DNA of 64,000 nucleotides from Armatimonadota bacterium (GTDB lineage: Bacteria > Armatimonadota > Zipacnadia > UBA1398 > JAKPQA01). The stretch is from contig JAKPQA010000144.1 in NCBI GenBank assembly GCA_029547025.1, positions 1 to 64,000 on the forward strand, in the 5' to 3' direction. A program made the translations under genes and the position numbers. Positions within the stretch are counted from its first letter, which is position 1; every line of letters starts with the position of its first letter. The notes beneath the pieces are model-generated. The model ran no database searches. It was not told where the DNA came from and saw nothing but the letters and a program-made list of their open reading frames with translations. This document shows positions 7,886-16,468 of the stretch, one piece after another.

Positions 7886-8937
7886 TGGACCCGACACGCT
7901 TCAGCAGACGCGACTTCCTGAGGGCCACGTCGGCGGCCGCATTGGCGGCCTCACTCGCGCCGGCGGGTGGGGCTGACGCCCAAACGACGTCCACACCGCT
8001 GAACGACAACGGTCGGATGAAGTACCGGCGACTGGGTAAGACTGAGTTCATGATCTCCGAGGTCAGCCTCGGTGGCCATGGCGGGTCGTCTGTTGACGAT
8101 CGCGTGGCGGTGCTCGACAAAGCCGTCGAGCTGGGCATCAACTACGTCGACAACAACATCGACACCGAGTGCGACCTATACGGCCAGGCCATGGCCGCAT
8201 CGGCTCACGCCCAGCGCGAGAAGTGGTTCATCGGCTTCGCCTCATGGCCCGAGAAGATCACCACCGAGTACGAGGACCAGCTCACGCCCGACGGCATGAT
8301 GGCCAACATCGAGGCCCGGCTCCAGTCGTATCGCACGGACATGCTCGACCTGTGGCGTCCCGTTGGCGCCACATGGGGCGAGGGCCAGACCGACATGGCC
8401 ACCATGCTGATGGTCAGCGACAAGACGCTCGATATGGTCGTGCAGGTGTTCGAGAAGGCCAGAGAGCAGGGCAAGGTGCGCTTCCTCGGGATCTCCGCGC
8501 ACAACCCCAAGGTGTTCCGGCGCGTGCTCGAAGCCTATCCGCAGTTCTCCGTCGTCATTTTCCCATACCTGTTCCTGACCGAGGAGTTCGGCGGCGGGAG
8601 CTTGCTGGAGCTGGCGAAGGCGAAGGATGTCGGAGTCATCGGCCTGAAGCCCTTCGGCGCCGGCACCATCTTCGCGCAGCGCCCCAGCGAGATCCAGGGC
8701 CGGGTCGATGCGCGGGCCCGGGTGCTGATCAAGGAGATGCTCCGCGAGCCGCGTATCTCAGCCGTCATACCCGGCGTCACGGCACCCGAGCAGCTCGAGG
8801 AGAACGTGCTCGGCTCCTATGAGCGCGAGGCCATGGCCACACCCGAAGATCGTGTCATCCTCGCCCAGTGCGCCGAGGCTTTCGAGCGCAATCTGACGCC
8901 AGAGTACCACTGGCTACGCGAGTGGAGAGTCGTATGA
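7885..8937 (+). CDS. Tat-exported aldo/keto reductase-like protein with degenerate active site
   Basis: 350 residues from GTG 7885, with GAGGAGG just upstream; this start gives a twin-arginine signal, SRRDFLRATSAAALAASLAP. The AKR barrel starts at MKYRRLGKTEFMISEVSLGG. Strand motifs include AVELGINYVDNN, KVRFLGISAHNP, GVIGLKPFGAG and ISAVIPGVTAPEQLEENV. The usual tetrad looks broken: the lysine position (typically IATK) reads IGFAS, and the histidine position (typically LxxxH) reads DLWRPVGA. Asp and Tyr candidates remain (NYVDNN, DLYGQ). It may bind a cofactor without ordinary NADPH reduction, or use a different mechanism. It overlaps the ThuA gene by 1 base and the cytochrome gene by 4 (ATGA). 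Confidence 0.82.
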   Translation: MDPTRFSRRDFLRATSAAALAASLAPAGGADAQTTSTPLNDNGRMKYRRLGKTEFMISEVSLGGHGGSSVDDRVAVLDKAVELGINYVDNNIDTECDLYGQAMAASAHAQREKWFIGFASWPEKITTEYEDQLTPDGMMANIEARLQSYRTDMLDLWRPVGATWGEGQTDMATMLMVSDKTLDMVVQVFEKAREQGKVRFLGISAHNPKVFRRVLEAYPQFSVVIFPYLFLTEEFGGGSLLELAKAKDVGVIGLKPFGAGTIFAQRPSEIQGRVDARARVLIKEMLREPRISAVIPGVTAPEQLEENVLGSYEREAMATPEDRVILAQCAEAFERNLTPEYHWLREWRVV

Positions 8938-9431
8938 GGGCGCACTGGAGTTGGATCGCCGCCACTGCCGTTGCGCTGTGCCTGGCGGCCCTGGCTCAGG
9001 ACCAGGACGCTCCGCCGCCCGCGCCGGAGCCTACGGCGCCTGCAGATACGGACGTCCTCGACCCCATGGGGCCGAACGGGGCCTGCTATGTCTGCCACAT
9101 GACGTTCCTGCGCGAGGATCTGGCGAAGACGCATCTCAAGGCGAAGGTAACCTGTATCCGGTGCCACGGGCTGAGCGCGGCGCACGCGAACGATGAGAAT
9201 ATTGGAGCCACGAAGCCCGACCGCCTCTACGAACGCACCCAGGTGAGCGACTCGTGCCGCGAGTGCCACGCGACTCACGAGGCCGCGCCGGAGAGGGTCA
9301 TCCAGCTCTGGTTGGACCGCGAACTGACCGAGGTGCCGCCCGTCTGCACGGATTGCCACGGCACGCACCGGATCGATGCCCCGGCACCACAGCAGCCTGA
9401 GGTGCCGCCGACCCAAGGCGGGGCGGGATAG
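8934..9431 (+). CDS. Secreted tetraheme cytochrome c
   Basis: 165 residues from ATG 8934, which overlaps the previous stop as ATGA. A signal peptide (MRAHWSWIAATAVALCLAALAQ) is followed by a Pro/Ala-rich linker to about residue 48. Four c-type heme sites are visible: CYVCH (51-55), CIRCH (74-78), CRECH (108-112) and CTDCH (138-142). Extra histidines at about 67, 84, 115 and 145 could serve as distal ligands, giving bis-His low-potential hemes. It resembles small multiheme electron carriers (NapC/NrfH-like soluble or class III types) but is not assignable to one. Co-translation with the Tat-AKR and ThuA suggests it carries electrons for that periplasmic system. It ends 129 bases before the convergent transketolase gene. 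Confidence 0.88.
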   Translation: MRAHWSWIAATAVALCLAALAQDQDAPPPAPEPTAPADTDVLDPMGPNGACYVCHMTFLREDLAKTHLKAKVTCIRCHGLSAAHANDENIGATKPDRLYERTQVSDSCRECHATHEAAPERVIQLWLDRELTEVPPVCTDCHGTHRIDAPAPQQPEVPPTQGGAG

Positions 9432-9560
9432 GCGGCCGCACGCGCAGGATCCGGAGCCGCCTGACCGGCGACCATCCCACGCGACCACAGTCCCCGGCCG
9501 GGCTTGGCCTCGCGTCCTTCGTGTGCTTCGCAGCTGACAGTGATCCTCGCTCTGCCCGCG

Positions 9561-10484
9561 CTACGCGCCGACTCTGCCCATCACCTCGGCCACGATGGCC
9601 TCCGCCGTGATTCCGTGCTCGCGCTTCACATCGGCGTGGCTGCCCGACATGATGGCGAACACGTCCTGCAGGCCCAGGCGACGCAGGGGCGTCGCGGAGC
9701 CCGCCTCGGCCAGGATCTCGGCCACGGCGCTCCCAAGGCCGCCAATGACAGTGTGCTCCTCGATAGTGATGATCAGCGGCGTGGTCGCTGCTGCTTCGCC
9801 GACCGCCTTGCGATCGATTGGCTTCACGGTGTGCATGTCGAGCACGGTCACCGCGAGTCCGCGCTCCGCCAGCAGCTCGCCCGCGCGGATGGCGTCCACG
9901 ACGGTTGGTCCGCAGGCCATCACCGTCGCCACGCTGCCCTCGCGCAGACGGACCGCGCGCCCCGGCACGAAGCGGCGTTGGTCCTCCGGCGGCTGTCCGG
10001 GAAGCTCGCCGCCCGCCAGTGCGATGTAGCAGGGGCCCTCGATCGCCGCGGCAGCGCGGACCGCCTGTTCCGTCTCGTAGCCATCAGCCGGCATGAACAC
10101 CGTCATGCCGGGGATCAGCCGCATCAGCGCGACCTCTTCCATGGCGTGATGCGTGCAGCCCCAACCCGCGTACATCAGCCCGCTGCCGTAGGCACCGATG
10201 ACCTTCACGTTTCGTCTGCCATAGCCCAAGTCCGTGCGGATCTGCTCGAAGCACCGCATGGTCACAAAGGGGTTCATGCCCAGCGCGAAGGGGATCTTCC
10301 CGCGCACGGCCAGCCCCGCCGCGACGCCGATCAGGTTCTGCTCCGCGATGCCCACCTCGATGGCGCGCCCGGGGAAGCGCTCCGAGAGCGGCGCGATGAA
10401 GCCCCAGCAGTCGCAGCTCACGCCGCAAATGCGCGGATCCTGCTCCGCCAGCTCGACCATGACCTCGCCAAAGGGCTTAGCCAT
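9561..10484 (-). CDS. Transketolase, C-terminal subunit (split)
   Basis: 307 residues from ATG 10484. It carries the pyrimidine-binding and C-terminal domains of transketolase: the catalytic Glu is in VGIAEQNLIGVAAGLA, with GWGCTHHAMEEVALMR and FMPADGYETEQAVRAAA following, and a C-terminal domain with HTVIGGLGSAVAEIL. It pairs with the N-terminal subunit gene just upstream, overlapping it by 8 bases, so the two are made together in 1:1 amounts. Together they would move two-carbon ketol units in the non-oxidative pentose phosphate pathway. Split transketolases of this size are often found in peripheral sugar clusters, so a specialised substrate is possible. Confidence 0.92.
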   Translation of the reverse strand: MAKPFGEVMVELAEQDPRICGVSCDCWGFIAPLSERFPGRAIEVGIAEQNLIGVAAGLAVRGKIPFALGMNPFVTMRCFEQIRTDLGYGRRNVKVIGAYGSGLMYAGWGCTHHAMEEVALMRLIPGMTVFMPADGYETEQAVRAAAAIEGPCYIALAGGELPGQPPEDQRRFVPGRAVRLREGSVATVMACGPTVVDAIRAGELLAERGLAVTVLDMHTVKPIDRKAVGEAAATTPLIITIEEHTVIGGLGSAVAEILAEAGSATPLRRLGLQDVFAIMSGSHADVKREHGITAEAIVAEVMGRVGA

Positions 10485-11310
10485 GCCGCACCGCCCCCGC
10501 TCCGACCTCGGCCAGCGCGGCCTCGAGCTGCTCCGCGTTGAAGTGGGCCATGTGGTGCGTCTCGATGAACGAGACGCCCTTGCCCTTCACCGTGTCCGCC
10601 AGGATCAGCGACGGCCGCCCCGGCTCAAACGGGAGTGCATCGAGCGCCTCGACGATCTGCTCCATGTCGTGCCCGTCGATGCAGCGAACCGCCCACCCAA
10701 AGGCGGTCCACTTCTCCGCCAGGGGCTCGAGGGCCATCATGTCCTCCGTCGGCCCCGTCTGGTAGTGGTTGCGGTCGACGATGGCCACCAACGGGTCGGC
10801 CTTGTGGTGCGCGGCCGCCATCGCCGCCTCCCAGTTCGAGCCCTCCTGCAGTTCGCCATCGCCGAGCATCACGAACACGCGATTGGCGCCACGGTCGATG
10901 CGCACCCCGAGCGCGATGCCGAGCCCCACCGACAGCCCGTGGCCGAGCGACCCGGTCGAGGCATCGATCCCAGGCGTCAGGTGGGCGCACGCATGGCCCG
11001 AGATGATGCTGCCCGGCTCCAGGTGCGTCGTCAGCGCCTCCACCGGGAAGAACCCGCGCAGCGCCAGCGCCGCATCCAGCGCCGGCACGCAGTGGCCCTT
11101 GCTCAAGACAAAGTAGTCCCGCCCATCCCAGTCCGGCTGTTTCGGGTCCACCCGCATCGCGTGGAAGTACAGGCCTGCCAGGAGGTCCGCGATCGAGAGC
11201 GACCCGCCGGTGTGACAATCTGACATGCCCGCGATGCGCAGAACGTTGACGCGGATCTGCCTGGCCGTCTCCCGCAGGTCGGCAATGAGTGCCTCGTGCT
11301 GACTGCCCAA
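10477..11310 (-). CDS. Transketolase, N-terminal thiamine-diphosphate subunit (split)
   Basis: 277 residues. I chose TTG 11310 because a GGAGGG site lies 7-8 bases before it; an upstream TTG at 11346 would add 12 residues. The ThDP/Mg motif GDGELQEGSNWEAAM ... AIVDRNHYQ is intact, as are SKGHCVPALDAAL and TGSLGHGLSVGLG. It forms a transketolase heterodimer with the overlapping downstream gene. Located upstream of it on the same strand is a Gfo/Idh/MocA oxidoreductase whose stop lies 131 bases away; this may be one transcript for sugar conversion. Confidence 0.92.
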   Translation of the reverse strand: MGSQHEALIADLRETARQIRVNVLRIAGMSDCHTGGSLSIADLLAGLYFHAMRVDPKQPDWDGRDYFVLSKGHCVPALDAALALRGFFPVEALTTHLEPGSIISGHACAHLTPGIDASTGSLGHGLSVGLGIALGVRIDRGANRVFVMLGDGELQEGSNWEAAMAAAHHKADPLVAIVDRNHYQTGPTEDMMALEPLAEKWTAFGWAVRCIDGHDMEQIVEALDALPFEPGRPSLILADTVKGKGVSFIETHHMAHFNAEQLEAALAEVGAGAVRHG

Positions 11311-11441
11311 TGTAGCCCTCCAACCTGATCTTGCGGAGGGGCCCAATAGGGCATCGGCAGTAACTGAGGGCTCCTGTGGCCCCTCCGCAACGGGGCCTAC
11401 CGGCTGCGGAAAGCCCTAGGTCAGCGCCGGTGCCCAGCCCC

Positions 11442-12497
11442 CTACTGATGCGGCACCGGCTCCGAATGCCCACTGGCCGACGACTTCTCCGCCGTCTGCA
11501 GCACCGTGATCACCCGCCGCCCATCCTCACCGGAGACCGGCACCGGCGCGCCGCGCAGCAGGTGGTCTGCCATGTCCTTGTAGTAAGTCGCCCAGTCCGA
11601 CTCCTTGTACGGCACTGTGCGCTCGCCCTCGAGTGTGCGCAGCGTCAGCGATCCCCCCGACGGGCCGTTCACCTCGTTACAGTAGCCCACGATTGCGTTG
11701 GCGCCGGTGTCGAGGATGGCCCCCTTGGTCCCGAGCACATACCACAGATAGGGCTTACCGATCAGCGCTGCGCGCGAGCAGCAGATCTCCGCCGCGCAGC
11801 CGTTGGCGAAGTGGATGATCGCGCGCGTGTGGTCTTCATTGCTCGCAGCATCGTGGAATCGGTGGAAGAAGCCCGTCACGTGCGTCATCGGGCTAGGGAC
11901 CATCGAGAGCACCCAGTCGACCGCGTGCGCGCCCCAGTCATACAGCCCGCCGCCCGAGATGGCCTTGCTCGCCCGCCACGGATCGCCAGGTCGCCCGTAG
12001 TTCGGGTCCTGGCTGTAGCCCATGGCGCACACCTCGATGTGGAACACCTCGCCGAGCGTTCCCTGTTTCACCAACTCGTGGATGGCCCGCACGTTGCCAT
12101 CGTGCCGGCGGTTGTGGAACACGGCCAGCGTCCGTCCGGCGGCGCGAGCCGCCTCGATCATGGCGTCGGCCTCGGGGATCGTCAGGCACATGGGCTTCTC
12201 GACCACCGTGTGCTTGCCCGCCTGAAGGCACTGGATGACCAGATCGGCATGCGTGTTGTGCGGGGTAACGACACTCACCATGTCGAGGTCGTCCCGCTTC
12301 AGCATCTCAGCCAGGTCGGTGTAGCCCTCGACGCCCGGGAACTCCGGCAGCGTTCGCCCCAGGGCGGCGGGATCGCGGTCGCAGAGCGCCACAAGCTCCA
12401 TCTCGGGCACGGCATGGAGCCACTGGCCGTGCATCCAGCCCCAGTTGAACACGGGACCGCAACCCACGATCCCGCAACGAATCCGACCAGCAGGCAT
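11442..12497 (-). CDS. Gfo/Idh/MocA family oxidoreductase
   Basis: 351 residues from ATG 12497 with GGAGGG 8 bases upstream. N-terminal Rossmann domain: CGIVGCGPVFNWGWMHG near the start, ALCDRDP after beta-2, and the family EKP motif in VVEKPMCLT. The C-terminal alpha/beta substrate domain includes GGGLYDWGAHAVDWV, where the Asp/His pair fits the usual catalytic positions. No signal peptide, so a cytoplasmic NAD(P)-dependent sugar or cyclitol dehydrogenase is expected. The family includes glucoside-3-dehydrogenase and ThuB-type enzymes, which would fit the ThuA gene 4 kb away, but the substrate cannot be read from sequence. Confidence 0.88.
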   Translation of the reverse strand: MPAGRIRCGIVGCGPVFNWGWMHGQWLHAVPEMELVALCDRDPAALGRTLPEFPGVEGYTDLAEMLKRDDLDMVSVVTPHNTHADLVIQCLQAGKHTVVEKPMCLTIPEADAMIEAARAAGRTLAVFHNRRHDGNVRAIHELVKQGTLGEVFHIEVCAMGYSQDPNYGRPGDPWRASKAISGGGLYDWGAHAVDWVLSMVPSPMTHVTGFFHRFHDAASNEDHTRAIIHFANGCAAEICCSRAALIGKPYLWYVLGTKGAILDTGANAIVGYCNEVNGPSGGSLTLRTLEGERTVPYKESDWATYYKDMADHLLRGAPVPVSGEDGRRVITVLQTAEKSSASGHSEPVPHQ

Positions 12498-12955
12498 GCC
12501 TGCATCCCTCCGGTCAGACCGCGCACCGGCCGGGCATAAACCGGTGACAGTCACGAATGGTGCACACTTAAGCCCAATGCCAGAGGCGTATGTCGCATCA
12601 CCTCTGTAGCCGGGGCTTTAGCCTCGGCTCACAATGGCCTGTGGAGCCACTTCGCGCGAGGCTGAAGCCTAGCCTACGGTTGGGTGTGCGTGGGTGCCGA
12701 CCCTAAGTGCGTGCCATTCGTGACAGTCACCCATTGCCAGAGTTCAAGAAACAGGTGACTGTCACCGGTCTCCGCCCCCGGCTCGCCTATCGAGTGAGCC
12801 GAATCTGTCCCCTGCACTGCACCCTCGCACCGACGGGTGTTTGGCGCAGGCACCGCCGATCCCTCCCTCGCGGTAGGCCCCAACGCCCGCCGCACGGAAT
12901 GCCACTTGGCCTGTGTGAGCGAGAGAGGGCACGTCACGACCTCGGAGGAACCACT
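12498..12955. other. Intergenic region with nested inverted repeats
   Basis: These 458 bases separate divergent genes (oxidoreductase minus, DUF6259-like plus). The left 230 bases are occupied by the inverted-repeat element described separately. The rest is GC-rich, with no convincing open frame. A third GGTGACTGTCACC palindrome lies at 12754-12766. The strong GGAGGA site at 12945-12950 belongs to the downstream gene. Confidence 0.6.
12541..12731. repeat. Nested inverted-repeat element with GTGACNGTCAC ends
   Basis: The outer arms are 12541-12560 (CCGGTGACAGTCACGAATGG) and 12714-12731, which match in inverted orientation with one mismatch; partial similarity continues inward for about 12 more bases. 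Inside, 12606-12626 (reading GTAGCCGGGGCTTTAGCCTCG) and 12657-12677 are a second inverted pair with 17 of 21 positions complementary, able to form a hairpin. A third copy of the outer palindrome follows at 12754-12768. No open frame is inside. The design resembles a REP/MITE-like non-autonomous element or a structured transcript. Confidence 0.65.
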
Positions 12956-15900
12956 GTGCGCCGACTACCTGTAGCCATCGTCTCAGCAGCCTTCCTATGC
13001 GCTCCGTCCACCCGGGCGGCCGCCCCGCTGTCGCTCACCGAGGGCCGCATCAGCCTACAGGTCTCCGCCGACACCGGTACCATCTTGTCCCTCGCCGATG
13101 TGGCATCTGGCATCACGCTTGCGGCGCCGCCGGAGCTCGCCGAGAGCTTCCGCCTCGCCCTCCAGATACCGGACCAGCCACCCGCCACCATCATCGGGAA
13201 GGACCAGCCACTCGCCTTGCACGTGAGCGAAGCATGCTCCCTGAAGCTGGAGTGGGGCCCGAGGCTGAGGGACACTTCCGGCGCCGAGCACGACCTCACC
13301 GTGCGGATGGCCATCACCGCTGCCGATGGCCGCCTCACCTTCACGCTGCATGTCGACAACCGCTCTGCCGGTAAGCTCACGGAGGCGCGGTACCCAATGC
13401 TCGGCGGCCTGACCGGCCTCAAGGCACCGGGCAAGGCCTGCGACGCCTCCCTCTGGGTGCCGACGTCGACGCCCACAGAGAAGTCCGTCACTCTGCCCTT
13501 CGGAGAGGTCGAGTACGGCTACCCGGGCCAGATGAACATGGCCTTCACCTGCATACGAGGCGGATCCGCCGACCGATCGCTCTACTTCGCCTCTGAGGAC
13601 CCCATCGCACGCTACAAGGTCTACCGGTTCTCCGAGATCGGTAGCGACGTGTTCGCCTCCGTCGTCCACGTGCCGCAGACGCCGCCTGGGGGCGTGTTCG
13701 ACGGCTCCCCCGTCGCCGCGCGTTTCGTCGATGGCGATTGGCGAGGCGCCGGCAAGGTCTACCGCGAGTGGTTCATCCGCGCCTTCGGCCTAGCTGACCC
13801 GCGGCGCGACTGGATCCGTCGCGAGTCCTTCTTCGTGTTCACCATGTTCATGCTCCCCGAGGGCACGATCAACATGCGGTTCCGCGACATCCCCAAATGG
13901 GCCCGCGCTGCCCAGGAGCATGGCATCCACGCCGTGCAGATCAGCGGCTGGCAGCAGGGCGGGCACGACAACGGCTATCCCGATTACACCCCCGACCGCC
14001 GCCTCGGCACTTGGGACGAGCTCGCCGCCGGCATCCGCTACTGCCACCAGTTGGGCCTCAAGGTCTACTTCTTCGCGAACTACCAGCCCATGATGGTCGA
14101 GTCCGACTGGTACCAGAACGACCTGAAACGCTACCGCGAGATGACGCCCGACGGCGGCTACACCTGGATGGCGGGGTGGGGGATGGGCACCCTCTGGGCC
14201 CGGATGGGCCATCCGAAGCTGATGACCTGGGCCGATCTCGGCTTCCCCGAGTACCGCAAGATCATCGTGGACCAGTTCGCGCGGCTGGCGGCCATCGGGG
14301 CCGATGGCGTCCACGTCGACAAGATGTTCCCCACCGCGGTCGACTACAATCCGGACATCCCGCTGCCACCGGACATCTCCACATGGGAGGGCGCCATCCT
14401 ACTCTCTCGCGAGATCATGGCAGCCTGCCGCGCGCGCAATCCCGACTGGGCCATGTCGTTCGAGTGCAACTGGGACCGCATGCTCGAGTTCGGGCGGGCA
14501 ACGTGGTGGGTCGGCAACCAGCTCATCACCCGGCAGGTGTTCCCCGAGAACGCTGAGACCACGAGCATCACCATGGCCTACGACACCCTCGGCATCAACA
14601 ACCTGGTGCGCGATGGCCACATTGTGATGGTCACGCCCCAGAGCTTCTCTCGTGGACTGGACTGGCCCCCCGCTGCTGGCCTCGCCGACTACATCAAGGA
14701 GGTCAAGCGGCTTCGCGACGGCCTGGCCGACACGGTCTTCTACGGCCAATCACTTGGCGCCACCGGCCTGAGGCCCGATCAGCACATGCCCGACGGCGTC
14801 CAGTACTCCGTCTTCGGGAACCGCACCACCGGTCGGCACGTGTGTGCGCTGACCAACGCGCGGATGGAGGACCGCACACTGACGTTCCGCGGCTTCGAGG
14901 GCTCCTCGAGCTGGCGCGTCCGCATCGTGACGCCATTCGAGAGGCCGAGCCAACTCGTCCTACCGGCCGAGGTACGGGTTCCCGCCGAGCGGATCGTGTT
15001 CGTCGAGGAGCTCCCCACGAAGGGGCCTGGCCCTATCGCTGCCAGCAGTGCGCCCAAGAGGATGGCGCCTCCGGCCCAGTCTTCGCAGTCGCCGGCCAAC
15101 GGCGGCTTCGAGACGGGCGACTTCACCGGCTGGGAGGCCGACCCCAACTGGGTCGTCGTCGACAACTCCTGCGGCTACTACTCCGGCTGGGCCGGGAAGT
15201 GGTGGGCGTGGAGCGGCGGCAAAGGCGAGCCAGCCACGGGCGTGCTCCGCTCGAAGCCCTTCGTGCTCGACCAAGGCGGCGTGGCGCTGCGCGTCTCGGG
15301 CTGGGCATCGGTCCGCGGCACGGGCCAGCCGCGAAGGTGGAACTACGTGACCCTCAACGCCGAGGATGGCCGCGAGCTCGATCGTGTCTACGCGCCCGAC
15401 ACCACTGCGTTCGTGCCCGCCTGGCTCGACGGCTCCGGCCACAGGGGCGAACGCGTCACGATTGTGGCCGTGGACGACGCCGACCAGCCGACCTTCTCCA
15501 TGCTCTGCATCGACGATGTCCACACGGCCGATCCGCCCGGCGACTTCGCCCAGTCCGTTGCCCCGCTGCCAGCGTTCGACCCGATGAGGTCGATCCGGCT
15601 CGAGGATGAGCGTGTGCTCATTGAGGCCAGCCGCGCCAACGGCTCCATCACGCGCATCCGCGACAAGCAGGGCGGACTCGAACTCATCCGCGAACCGCGT
15701 CTCGCTGGAAGCTTCCGCTTCTCCCTCGTGATCCCGGGCAAGGAGCCCTGGCAGACCATGGAGGCCAACTGGGTCTACGGCCATGATCAGCGCCTCACCT
15801 CGGCCAGCGCCGACGGCAGCCGGCTGACGCTGCACTGGGAGGGGCCGCTGCGGAACTACCTCGGCGAGGAGTTTGGTGTCTCAGCGACAATGACCGTCAG

Positions 15901-16468
15901 GCTCACCGGGGACGGCGCGCGATTCGACCTGGCCATCAGCAACCACACGGCACTGCCGGTGGGCGAGACCTACTTCCCCGTGCTCGGGGGCATCCAGGGC
16001 CTGGGGACCACCCGAGGGCAGCTCAAGGCCACGCGGATGGTTCGCCCCATGCCCGACGGGGGCACGGCCAGCGACGAGATCTTCCGCATCTTCGCCAACC
16101 AGTCGCCCTTCGGGGATCAGGGGCCGGAGCAGTTCTACGCATGCCCCGCACCGCAGCCAGAGCCCTGGCTGGCGTTCGTCGCTCCCAAGGCCAACCGCTC
16201 CGCCCTCATCGGCGCCGTCGACGCGGCCAAGCGCGACCTGGTGTTCCGCCTCGAGCTCGTGCCGTCCAGCTCCGGCACCCCGCGCGACGATGGCAACTGG
16301 CCCCGGCCAGAAGAGCTGAATGGACAACCGGTTGGTGTCGAGATGTCCCTTGTCGACACTTCCATGGGCCGGGCAGGCGACGACCATGAGGCCGCACCGG
16401 CGTTCCTGCAGTTCTGCGAGGGAAGCGACACAGGACTTCGGCCGGCCTACGAGTCCTGGCACGACTAG
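12956..16468 (+). CDS. Large secreted glycosidase-like protein (DUF6259-like) with internal duplication
   Basis: 1170 residues from GTG 12956, preceded by GGAGGA and giving a signal peptide (MRRLPVAIVSAAFLCAPSTRA). Residues ~27-280 are a beta-sandwich (LSLTEGRISLQVSADTG). About 290-640 form a TIM barrel of the DUF6259 type: GIHAVQISGWQQGGHDNGYP, LKVYFFANYQPM, GADGVHVDKMFPTAVDYN and WAMSFECNWDRM, where Asp of HVDKM and Glu of SFECN are catalytic candidates. About 700-860 is a galactose-binding-like domain (NGGFETGDFTGWE). About 865-1170 repeats the N-terminal beta-sandwich (IRLEDERVLIEASRANGSI; ETYFPVLGGIQGL versus EARYPMLGGLTGL). The polysaccharide substrate is unknown. Its stop overlaps the convergent MFS gene by 4 bases. 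Confidence 0.82.
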   Translation: MRRLPVAIVSAAFLCAPSTRAAAPLSLTEGRISLQVSADTGTILSLADVASGITLAAPPELAESFRLALQIPDQPPATIIGKDQPLALHVSEACSLKLEWGPRLRDTSGAEHDLTVRMAITAADGRLTFTLHVDNRSAGKLTEARYPMLGGLTGLKAPGKACDASLWVPTSTPTEKSVTLPFGEVEYGYPGQMNMAFTCIRGGSADRSLYFASEDPIARYKVYRFSEIGSDVFASVVHVPQTPPGGVFDGSPVAARFVDGDWRGAGKVYREWFIRAFGLADPRRDWIRRESFFVFTMFMLPEGTINMRFRDIPKWARAAQEHGIHAVQISGWQQGGHDNGYPDYTPDRRLGTWDELAAGIRYCHQLGLKVYFFANYQPMMVESDWYQNDLKRYREMTPDGGYTWMAGWGMGTLWARMGHPKLMTWADLGFPEYRKIIVDQFARLAAIGADGVHVDKMFPTAVDYNPDIPLPPDISTWEGAILLSREIMAACRARNPDWAMSFECNWDRMLEFGRATWWVGNQLITRQVFPENAETTSITMAYDTLGINNLVRDGHIVMVTPQSFSRGLDWPPAAGLADYIKEVKRLRDGLADTVFYGQSLGATGLRPDQHMPDGVQYSVFGNRTTGRHVCALTNARMEDRTLTFRGFEGSSSWRVRIVTPFERPSQLVLPAEVRVPAERIVFVEELPTKGPGPIAASSAPKRMAPPAQSSQSPANGGFETGDFTGWEADPNWVVVDNSCGYYSGWAGKWWAWSGGKGEPATGVLRSKPFVLDQGGVALRVSGWASVRGTGQPRRWNYVTLNAEDGRELDRVYAPDTTAFVPAWLDGSGHRGERVTIVAVDDADQPTFSMLCIDDVHTADPPGDFAQSVAPLPAFDPMRSIRLEDERVLIEASRANGSITRIRDKQGGLELIREPRLAGSFRFSLVIPGKEPWQTMEANWVYGHDQRLTSASADGSRLTLHWEGPLRNYLGEEFGVSATMTVRLTGDGARFDLAISNHTALPVGETYFPVLGGIQGLGTTRGQLKATRMVRPMPDGGTASDEIFRIFANQSPFGDQGPEQFYACPAPQPEPWLAFVAPKANRSALIGAVDAAKRDLVFRLELVPSSSGTPRDDGNWPRPEELNGQPVGVEMSLVDTSMGRAGDDHEAAPAFLQFCEGSDTGLRPAYESWHD

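Noticed and set aside
9504-10541. Long plus-strand open frame of 345 codons
   Set aside because: It lies exactly opposite the intact transketolase subunit and is rich in His, Arg and Ala without any domain; a high-GC antisense shadow.
11376-12539. Plus-strand open frame of 387 codons
   Set aside because: It is antisense to the clear Gfo/Idh/MocA oxidoreductase and shows no protein family pattern.
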